Source: Trichodesmium sp. MAG_R04
GTDB taxonomy: Bacteria > Cyanobacteriota > Cyanobacteriia > Cyanobacteriales > Microcoleaceae
DNA: 11,182 nucleotides
Assembly (NCBI GenBank): GCA_023356515.1
Contig: JAKQYG010000089.1
Coordinates: 1-11,182 of the forward strand
Direction of reading: 5' to 3'
The position numbers and the translations under genes are program-made. The notes beneath the pieces are model-generated. The model did not search any database. It saw only the letters and a list, made by a program, of their open reading frames with translations, and had not been told where the DNA came from. Position 1 is the first letter of the stretch; each line of letters begins with the position of its first letter. Of the stretch, positions 5,874 through 11,182 are shown one piece after another.

Positions 5874-6788
5874 TTATTTAGAGAGCCTACCATCACCAAA
5901 TTTTAGTAAAAGAGCGATCGCTATACTTACTCCTAAAATCAAAACCATACTCAAAGACGAACCAAAACCCCAATTTTGAGTTGCTCCTAAAAACTGGTTA
6001 TAAATTAATCGAGCAGCAGTCATACTTGAAGCACCACCCAATAATTCTGGGTCAACAAAATCTCCCAAAGAACTAATAAAAACCAATAAAGAACCTGCAG
6101 TAATACCAGGTAAACTTTGGGGAACTGTCACCCTCCAAAAAGTTTGAATAGGAGTAGCACCTAAATCAGACGATACCTCTAATAATCTTCGGTCTAATTT
6201 TTCTAAAGAAGCATAAAGAACCGTTACAATATAAGGTAAATAACTATAACTCATACCAATCAAAACTGCTGGAGTTCGATTCAATAATTCCAAAGATGGT
6301 AATCCAATAATTCCAATAACTGAATTTAATACCCCAGTAGGTCGTAAAATTGTAATCCAAGCATAAGAACGTAACAAAGATGAAGTCCAAAGTGGTAAAA
6401 CAAAACCCAATAAAATTATATTTCGCCACTGCTTCGGTGACATCAAAGCAATCCAATAAGCGACAGGAAACCCTAACAATAGGCATAAAATTGTTGTACC
6501 TGTAGCAAAATATATTGAACGCCAAATTACTTTTAAATTCAAGGATTCAAAAACTCGTAAATAGTTACCGATGCCATCAGGGTTTACTAAATCTCCTGGT
6601 CGAATATTTTCTACTAAACTCAGCTCAAAAATTACTAAGGTTGGCAATAATAATAAAAATAGTAACCATAAACCTGCCGGACCTAGTAAAACTAAAGGAC
6701 CTAAAATTTTAGTAAATATTTGACTTATATTATTTTTTGAGTGAGAATTAAGGAAAGCTGGAGAATATGGTTTATTAGGTGTAGTCAT
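5874..6788 (-). CDS. potB: Polyamine ABC transporter permease PotB
   Basis: This 304-residue permease is the first channel subunit of the spermidine/putrescine importer. It has a cytoplasmic N-terminal tail of about 28 residues and six hydrophobic segments (about 30-58, 90-113, 124-146, 175-193, 224-243 and 277-296). The EAA loop is LEVSSDLGATPIQTFWRVTVPQSLPGI (203-229). The motif LPLWTSSLLRSYAWITIL (131-148) is characteristic of PotB/PotH. The start at 6786-6788 is unusual: the heptamer repeat ACTGATA runs right up to the ATG, so there is no normal Shine-Dalgarno. The gene lies 256 bp behind potD. It overlaps nothing and appears intact. A HIP1 site lies at 5914-5921. Confidence 0.92.
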   Translation of the reverse strand: MTTPNKPYSPAFLNSHSKNNISQIFTKILGPLVLLGPAGLWLLFLLLLPTLVIFELSLVENIRPGDLVNPDGIGNYLRVFESLNLKVIWRSIYFATGTTILCLLLGFPVAYWIALMSPKQWRNIILLGFVLPLWTSSLLRSYAWITILRPTGVLNSVIGIIGLPSLELLNRTPAVLIGMSYSYLPYIVTVLYASLEKLDRRLLEVSSDLGATPIQTFWRVTVPQSLPGITAGSLLVFISSLGDFVDPELLGGASSMTAARLIYNQFLGATQNWGFGSSLSMVLILGVSIAIALLLKFGDGRLSK

Positions 6789-6813
6789 ATCAGTTATCAG
6801 TTATCAGTTATCA
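6788..6813. repeat. Heptamer tandem repeat at the potB start
   Basis: TATCAGT is repeated three times in full plus TATCA, without a mismatch. On the minus strand this reads TGATAACTGATA and so on, ending in the potB start codon itself. Heptanucleotide repeats of this type (the STRR class) are common in intergenic DNA of filamentous cyanobacteria. Here it replaces the region where a ribosome binding site is expected. Confidence 0.9.
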
Positions 6814-7044
6814 TTTATTAGCTCAAGTTAAAACTATTGACTGTATATATTGTGCTTAAGGCTTTACTTAGACTTTAATAAGTGAACTTTCCCAACGCTG
6901 ACGCAAATGTACAGCGTGGGCGACAACCCATAGACCAAAATAGTAGTAGATTTCTTATGTCCTTCTATTACTAAGACTAATAGTTTGGTGATAGGCTTGA
7001 TCCTGCATTCCACTGGTCAAAATTTGTAGTCCCTCATCTTTCAA
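6814..7044 (-). other. potD-potB spacer
   Basis: This is non-coding DNA between the potD stop and the heptamer repeat upstream of potB. Its one clear structure is an imperfect hairpin at 6891-6920. No U-run follows the hairpin on the minus strand, so it does not look like a standard terminator. A promoter for potB could lie here, but no strong pair of hexamers is visible. Confidence 0.4.
6891..6920. repeat. Imperfect GC-rich hairpin between potD and potB
   Basis: CCCAACGCTG (6891-6900) and CAGCGTGGG (6912-6920) pair over 9 bp with one bulged A and an 11-base loop. It stands out in AT-rich surroundings. It could be a processing or stability element in the pot transcript, or a dispersed repeat. 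Confidence 0.5.
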
Positions 7045-8202
7045 TTATTCACTTCTTAATTGAGTCCAATATCTTTCATAAACTTCTTCATATTTACCTA
7101 GTGGAGCTAAACTTTCGCACTTTTCAATAACTGATTCTGGAGGAAATAAAGTAGGGTCTTCTTTTAGTTCTTCTGGTAATATCTGATAGGCTGTACGAGA
7201 AGATGTGGTAAAACTGAGTCTTTCCACAATTTGGGCTGCTATATCTGGCTGTAACATAAAGTTAATCCATTGATAAGCACCATATGGGTTAGGAGCATTT
7301 TTTGGAATTACTAATGTATCTGTCCATAGAGAGGAACCGCTGCGTGGGGTGACATATTCTAAATCTTCATTTTCTGGTTTAATTTCTGCAGCATCAGAAG
7401 AATAACACATAGCAATTAACAAATCTTCTACTAAAATTTGAGACCGCCAACCATCTGTAGTAAAGGAAGCGATCGCTGGTCTGAGTATGAGTAACTCTTC
7501 ATAAGCTTGCTTAATATTTTCTACATTGGTAGAGTTGTAAGAATATCCTAATTTTCTTAAAGCACACCCTATTACTTCTCGCACATCATTTACTAAAGTC
7601 ATCCGTTTCAATACTAAATCTCGATTTTCCCAGAGATATTCCCAGTCAGTAGGTGGAGTAGATAATAATTTGCTATTGTAAATTAAACCAGTAGTCCCCC
7701 AACTTATGGGTACGCTATAGGTATTACCAGGATCGTATATTGGGTCTTGAAATTGGGGAAATAGATCGTCTAAACCAATAATTAGAGCATGGTCTAACTG
7801 TGTCAGCAAATTTAGGGCTGCCATTTTTTGCACCATATAATCAGACGGATAGAGAATACTGTAAGCTCCACCTCCTCCTGCTTGGACTCTAGCTAACATT
7901 GACTCATTAGAGTCAAACACATCTGCAACTACTTTAATTCCAGTTTCATCGTAGAAGCGATCTAGCAAATCTTGATCTGTATACCCTGCCCAAGTATATA
8001 TATAGAGTAAATCTGGATCACTCGGCATTCTAGAGTTAGATTTCACTTCAGCTAATCTCCAACCACAACTAGAAAGGGTTGAAATTGCAATAGTAGCTGC
8101 TGAGGCTTTTAGGAATTTACGTCTAGAAGTACTATTATTTTGCCGGTAAGTTAATTGAGCTATATCATTTCGCTGGTATTTCTGTAAATTAGTTGGAGGC
8201 AC
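7045..8202 (-). CDS. potD: Polyamine-binding lipoprotein PotD
   Basis: This 385-residue periplasmic binding protein captures spermidine or putrescine and delivers it to PotBC. The N-terminus has a twin-arginine-like motif, SRRKFLK (26-32), then a hydrophobic stretch and a lipobox LSSC with Cys46, so it is probably a Tat-exported lipoprotein. The mature domain matches PotD/PotF: YIYTWAGYT (67-75) supplies the first aromatic wall, and YPSDYMVQKM (118-127), NDVREVIG (205-212; Asp206 and Glu209) and LWTDTLVIP (292-300; Trp293 and Asp295) align with the polyamine-contacting residues of E. coli PotD. The start codon is GTG (8200-8202), with no in-frame ATG upstream and none before residue 59, which is beyond the lipobox. 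No clear ribosome binding site precedes it. It lies 64 bp behind potA. A HIP1 site lies at 7469-7476. Confidence 0.92.
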   Translation of the reverse strand: MPPTNLQKYQRNDIAQLTYRQNNSTSRRKFLKASAATIAISTLSSCGWRLAEVKSNSRMPSDPDLLYIYTWAGYTDQDLLDRFYDETGIKVVADVFDSNESMLARVQAGGGGAYSILYPSDYMVQKMAALNLLTQLDHALIIGLDDLFPQFQDPIYDPGNTYSVPISWGTTGLIYNSKLLSTPPTDWEYLWENRDLVLKRMTLVNDVREVIGCALRKLGYSYNSTNVENIKQAYEELLILRPAIASFTTDGWRSQILVEDLLIAMCYSSDAAEIKPENEDLEYVTPRSGSSLWTDTLVIPKNAPNPYGAYQWINFMLQPDIAAQIVERLSFTTSSRTAYQILPEELKEDPTLFPPESVIEKCESLAPLGKYEEVYERYWTQLRSE

Positions 8203-8266
8203 AGTAGTTAGAAAAAGTTTAAAGTCAAAAGTAAATTTACGTTTTTTTAATTGTGTTTAACTATTT

Positions 8267-9412
8267 TTATAATCTTGGTTCACTTAAAGCTAAACAATTT
8301 TGTTTTGACCAGTAGACATAGATAGGAGTGTCTTGGTTGGGCAAAGTTCCTTCTGTATTTGGTTGCCTTACCATCATCTGATCACCTGAGGACAGATTTA
8401 ATTGATAATGTACATGAGTTCCCATATACATTACATTGGTTAACCTGCCTTCAAAACAATTTTCTGATACATCTGGAGAATACAAACTAAGGTTAACTTT
8501 TTCTGGTCGTATACTTAGGACTACTGAAGCACCTCCATATATTTCTCCTGTTTTTCCACGAACTTTTGATTGTTCTATAGAAATCTTGAGACCACTATCT
8601 GTTTTAACAACCACAGTGGAATCACTATTATATTCGACACGACCCTGAAATAAATTTGTATCTCCAATAAAGTTTGCCACAAATGGACTTTCGGGACGCT
8701 CATAAATTTCTTGAGGAGAGCCTATTTGTTCTATTCTACCCTCGTGCATCACAGCAATACGGTCAGACATGCTCATGGCCTCTTCTTGGTCATGGGTTAC
8801 CATTACAAATGTTACCCCTAAATCTCGATGTATATTGGACAATTCCATTTGCATTTCTTTGCGTAGTTTGAAATCTAAGGCCCCCAGAGGTTCATCTAAT
8901 AATAATACTGCTGGACGATTTACTAAAGCTCTTGCTAAAGCCACCCGTTGTTGTTGTCCACCAGATATTTGATTAGGATAGCGATGGGCAAATTTCTCCA
9001 TTTTGACCAACTGCAAAGCTTGTGCTACTTTTTCCTCGGTTTCGGTTTTTCCTAAACGTTTGATTCGTAGTCCAAAAGCAATATTATCTTTAACGCTCAG
9101 ATGGTTAAATAAAGCGTAGCTTTGAAAAACAGTATTTACTGGACGGCGGTAAGCAGGAGTTTGACTCATAGATTGGCCTCGAATTATTATTTCACCTGCA
9201 GATGGGGTTTCAAATCCAGCTATTAAGCGTAATGTAGTAGTTTTACCACAGCCAGAAGGTCCTAGAATACTAAAAAATTCCCCTTGACGAATATTGAAGT
9301 CCACACCCCTTACTGCTGTATGGCCTTCGAATACTTTGAATACTTTACGCATTTCAACGTCGTTTTGGTTTTTGGTTAGGGTTGTACCAATATTCGGTGC
9401 AGTTTGAATCAT
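8267..9412 (-). CDS. potA: Polyamine ABC transporter ATPase PotA
   Basis: This 381-residue cytoplasmic ATPase powers the PotBCD importer. All nucleotide-binding motifs are present: Walker A GPSGCGKTT (51-59), Q-loop Gln97 in VFQSYALF, signature ISGGQQQR (149-156), Walker B VLLLDEP (169-175), D-loop GALD (177-180) and switch His207 in VTHDQEEAMS. The RPESPFVANFIGDTN hinge (239-253) leads to a C-terminal TOBE-type regulatory domain (about 254-372) with IRPEKV at 301-306. It is the first gene of potA-potD-potB-potC. The ATG at 9410-9412 has AAGG (9423-9426) 10 bases upstream, the best ribosome binding site in the cluster. The promoter must lie in the 530-bp region upstream. PotA is favoured over other MalK-type ATPases because of its neighbours. 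Confidence 0.93.
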   Translation of the reverse strand: MIQTAPNIGTTLTKNQNDVEMRKVFKVFEGHTAVRGVDFNIRQGEFFSILGPSGCGKTTTLRLIAGFETPSAGEIIIRGQSMSQTPAYRRPVNTVFQSYALFNHLSVKDNIAFGLRIKRLGKTETEEKVAQALQLVKMEKFAHRYPNQISGGQQQRVALARALVNRPAVLLLDEPLGALDFKLRKEMQMELSNIHRDLGVTFVMVTHDQEEAMSMSDRIAVMHEGRIEQIGSPQEIYERPESPFVANFIGDTNLFQGRVEYNSDSTVVVKTDSGLKISIEQSKVRGKTGEIYGGASVVLSIRPEKVNLSLYSPDVSENCFEGRLTNVMYMGTHVHYQLNLSSGDQMMVRQPNTEGTLPNQDTPIYVYWSKQNCLALSEPRL

Positions 9413-9515
9413 AATTATTATGCCTTGAGTGAGGAATATGCTTGGGAATTTGGGTTTTTAACTAATTTAAATATTAAATCCTATAATAGTATTTTACCTA
9501 AAATTGCTCTTGAAC

Positions 9516-9545
9516 CTCACACGGTAATCTCGGATTCGGTGTGAG
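9516..9545. repeat. Hairpin CTCACAC/GTGTGAG upstream of potA
   Basis: A perfect 7-bp stem (9516-9522 with 9539-9545) encloses 16 bases in which AATC/GATT can extend the pairing after an internal loop. It would be transcribed with potA only if the promoter lies beyond it, when it would be part of a 5' leader. No match to a known riboswitch was recognised. Confidence 0.5.
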
Positions 9546-9625
9546 CAGTTAATTAAGTAGTTTTGATACCTACTTATAAATTTCAATATTATTCTGAAGT
9601 TTTTCATTTGATAACTATCGTACTA

Positions 9626-9762
9626 TAGCAATCCCAAATAGGTTGTAACAATTCAAAAACTAGAAATAAACTCCGAAAGTATTGTCTATTGACTATTGCC
9701 CCAAATCCCCATACCAAAAAGCGGTAAAATTTTAGACACAAATAAAATAAATAGGATTGCTA
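9626..9762. mobile_element. 137-bp MITE-like element with TA target sites
   Basis: The left end is TAGCAATCC and the right end GGATTGCTA, an exact 9-bp terminal inverted repeat. Weaker similarity continues inward. Each end is flanked by TA (9624-9625 and 9763-9764), the target duplication of IS630/Tc1-mariner transposases. There is no coding capacity. It begins with the same TATAGCA as the 101-bp element at 10922. The call is a non-autonomous element mobilised in trans by an IS630-type transposase; copy number in the genome was not testable. Confidence 0.6.
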
Positions 9763-9942
9763 TATATGTATTGTCAAATAACGTATTGGTTAAAAAACAA
9801 ATCTTAAATATAACCAATTAGGTAAATTATAGAATATTTGTGTATTATCAGTTTAAGTATTACTAAAGCTGGAAAGTAGATATAATTTAATTCTTCTCAT
9901 AAATGAAGAAACATTTGGGTTACTAGATATTATTTTTAATAA

Positions 9943-10575
9943 CTATTTGCTTGTTTGTGGTTGCTCTTTTTTGTCGGTTGATTCTTGTGTTGTATCCAAT
10001 AATTCATCGGAATTTTCTTGTTTTTTCCATTCGGAAACTGGTTTAGTTAAGACATTTTTGAAGTTGACAGATAGTAACAAAATAAATGCCTCTTTTGGGG
10101 CTTCTTTCTCTGGTTCTAATTGAGAATATATAAAATTACCATTAAAGTCTGGTTGACCTAAAAATAGGCGGTGGGTTTTACCATCTTTGAGTTTAATTTC
10201 TACAGTTATTTCTGGTTTTTCTAAACCATATTCTGATAACTGAGAAACTGAAGTGGTGATGGAGCGATCGCTTTTTAAATTTGTTAGTTCATATAACAAA
10301 AATTCTACTGTTTGTAAATCAGCTTTTGCCTCTAAAGGTTCAATTATATTCCAAGTTTTTTCTTCTGCTTCTTCATCTATCTTTAAGGTTAATGTTTCTG
10401 AGTTTTGCTTGATGGTAATAATCTGAACTTTTTCTGACTCAAAATCAAAAACTTGTTTTTGTTTTTCCTGAATTTCTATCTGTTTTTGCGTACCTCTAAT
10501 TTCATATAAGTAAACAAATCCTACTAAAGCAAGTGCTGTTAACATTAATATCAAAGTTGTTCTTTTGATTTTCAT
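9943..10575 (-). CDS. Membrane-anchored DUF4340 domain protein
   Basis: The 210-residue protein has an N-terminal membrane segment (about 7-24) followed by a charged linker rich in Gln, Glu and Lys. A DUF4340 domain follows: VQIITIKQNSETLTLKI (50-66), WNIIEPLEAKADLQTVEFLLYELTNLKSDR (75-104), the LSEYGLEKPEITVEIKLKDG stretch (113-132) and LFLGQPDFNGNFIYSQL (137-153). The tail after 185 is low-complexity and acidic/Gln-rich. DUF4340 proteins usually follow a GldG-type ABC exporter set; their molecular role is unknown. No such genes are next to it here: a 207-bp spacer and an IS5-type relic lie upstream. No Shine-Dalgarno precedes the ATG at 10573-10575. A HIP1 site lies at 10264-10271. Confidence 0.85.
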   Translation of the reverse strand: MKIKRTTLILMLTALALVGFVYLYEIRGTQKQIEIQEKQKQVFDFESEKVQIITIKQNSETLTLKIDEEAEEKTWNIIEPLEAKADLQTVEFLLYELTNLKSDRSITTSVSQLSEYGLEKPEITVEIKLKDGKTHRLFLGQPDFNGNFIYSQLEPEKEAPKEAFILLLSVNFKNVLTKPVSEWKKQENSDELLDTTQESTDKKEQPQTSK

Positions 10576-10782
10576 ATTATTTATGGTTTCAGAAGGTATG
10601 TAGGAACATAGTAAAGGCTAATTCTTTGTCATCAGAGAATATTTACAAACCAATATTTTGGGTTAACTAATTCTAGCAAGATGTGCAAGATTTCAGGGAC
10701 AATAAATTAGGAATTACCTAGAACTGCCATATCTAGTAGGGTTTAATCACTATTAACCTCTACGGATAGCGTATTATCTAGA

Positions 10783-10797
10783 GTTTGCTGAAAAAGT
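10783..10797 (+). repeat. Putative left terminus of the IS5-family element
   Basis: GTTTGCTGAAAAAGT lies 39 bp before the start codon of the broken transposase and is repeated exactly at 4471-4485. Position and recurrence suggest the terminal inverted repeat of this IS. The other end is outside the window, so this rests on the shared sequence only. Confidence 0.5.
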
Positions 10798-10836
10798 TTT
10801 TTTAAAGTGTTACTCAGTGTATATATTGGGAAGAAA

Positions 10837-11182
10837 ATGGCAGGTAGATTTGAAGGATTAAGTGACATAGAATGGAAGTTATTTGAAGATATTTTTCCTC
10901 AACAACTAGAAAAAAGAGGTATAGCAGTCGAAGTATAGCACTACGGGTAAGTAAGAAGTCAGAAGTAATCCCTGACTGAATTTCAGCATTTAGTAATGTC
11001 CTAACCTTTGCTTCGAGTGCTATAAAGGTATGCCTCACACTCCCCGTACGATATGTACAATCATACTCTTCTCTACATATTAATAACCGGTTGTCGTTGG
11101 TGTGATGTACCAACAGGAGAGATTTGGGCCTCTAAGAGTTCAGCACACAGATGGCTGAAGCGTTGGGAAGAAGATGGAACTC
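10837..11182 (+). pseudogene. IS5-family transposase, interrupted, frameshifted and cut by the window edge
   Basis: From the ATG at 10837 the frame reads MAGRFEGLSDIEWKLFED and on to QLEKRG (to 10920), the N-terminus of IS5-group transposases with a DUF4096-like domain. A 101-bp element then interrupts it. Past the insertion the same frame resumes as KGMPHTP (to 11044). A net one-base loss then shifts the rest: LLYILITGCRWCDVPTGEI, followed by WASKSSAHRWLKRWEEDGT, runs to the window end in another frame. The GCRWCDVP and HRWLKRW motifs are diagnostic of the family. The catalytic DDE domain would lie beyond the window. With two lesions in the first 115 codons, the gene is dead. Small net-neutral changes between 11044 and 11065 are also likely. 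Confidence 0.8.
10922..11022. mobile_element. 101-bp MITE-like element inserted in the IS5 transposase
   Basis: The ends TAGCAGTCGAAG and CTTCGAGTGCTA are inverted repeats with one mismatch, flanked by TA on each side (10920-10921 and 11023-11024). Deleting the element with one TA copy gives GGT-AAA-GGT-ATG, which restores the transposase sequence KRGKGMPHTP expected for the family. This fixes both boundaries. A second TATAGCACT lies inside the left end (10934-10942), so the end may be duplicated or a nested remnant. There is no coding capacity. Confidence 0.75.

Larger units (their letters stand above)
9413..9942 (-). other. 530-bp non-coding region upstream of potA
   Basis: No gene is seen here. 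It holds a TATTAT-like -10 candidate on the minus strand at 9483-9488, about 70 bases before potA and without a clear -35. Further out are a hairpin at 9516-9545, a 137-bp MITE-like element at 9626-9762, and a weak stem TTCTTC/GAAGAA at 9891-9910 behind the DUF4340 stop that could act as a poor terminator. Confidence 0.5.

Noticed and set aside
6244..6712. Two further open frames (93 codons minus, 65 codons plus) within potB
   Set aside because: Both are shadows of the PotB frame, which carries the EAA motif and membrane helices.
6788..6813. CRISPR array
   Set aside because: The repeats are 7 bp, directly adjacent and without spacers; this is a simple tandem repeat.
8436..8972. Three plus-strand open frames within potA
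   Set aside because: Antisense shadows of the PotA ATPase, whose motifs are complete on the minus strand.
9508..9550. Group II intron domain V-like hairpin
   Set aside because: The GTTC/AGC-like ends looked suggestive, but the stem register, 34-base length and GNRA-capped upper helix do not fit in either orientation.
10814..11113. Minus-strand open frame of 99 codons
   Set aside because: It is antisense to the IS5-family transposase remnants and crosses the inserted 101-bp element, so it cannot be an ancestral gene.

Overview
The window looks like a piece of an AT-rich, probably filamentous, cyanobacterial chromosome. Three things point there. Five perfect copies of the cyanobacterial HIP1 octamer GCGATCGC lie inside genes (3096, 5310, 5914, 7469, 10264). 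A heptamer tandem repeat of the kind common in cyanobacterial intergenic DNA sits at 6788-6813. The proteins also look cyanobacterial, including an HhoA/HtrA-type protease and a nickel-sensor-like CsoR protein. A genus such as Trichodesmium or Okeania is a guess from composition and IS content.

Layout. 1-114 is the edge of a decayed IS630-type transposase that runs directly into a C-terminally truncated CsoR/InrS-like metal sensor (113-337, minus). Divergent from it is an exported HtrA-type serine protease (414-1637, plus). 1662-1883 is the dead C-terminal end of a TnpB (IS200/IS605), abutting an exported DUF192 protein (1880-2416, minus). An exported TPR protein follows (2499-3485, plus). 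It converges on a 1-Cys peroxiredoxin (3716-4354, minus), with a perfect 15-bp hairpin between them. 4467-4745 is a non-coding, repeat-rich segment that looks IS-derived.

The central block, 4856-9412 (minus), is a complete polyamine ABC transporter in the order potA-potD-potB-potC: ATPase, lipoprotein binding protein and two permeases. The spacers are long (64, 256 and 181 bp), and the start codon of potB is preceded directly by the heptamer repeat. Upstream of potA is a 530-bp gap holding a 137-bp MITE-like element. Next comes a membrane-anchored DUF4340 protein (9943-10575, minus) without its usual partners.

The right edge (10783-11182) is a broken IS5-family transposase. A 101-bp MITE-like element sits in it at a TA dinucleotide, and removing the element in silico restores the transposase reading frame at that point.

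No clearly new enzymatic system is visible. The notable signal is layered transposon debris: IS630, TnpB and IS5 relics, plus two short elements sharing the end TATAGCA and TA target sites. One relic has apparently cost the metal sensor its C-terminal half.
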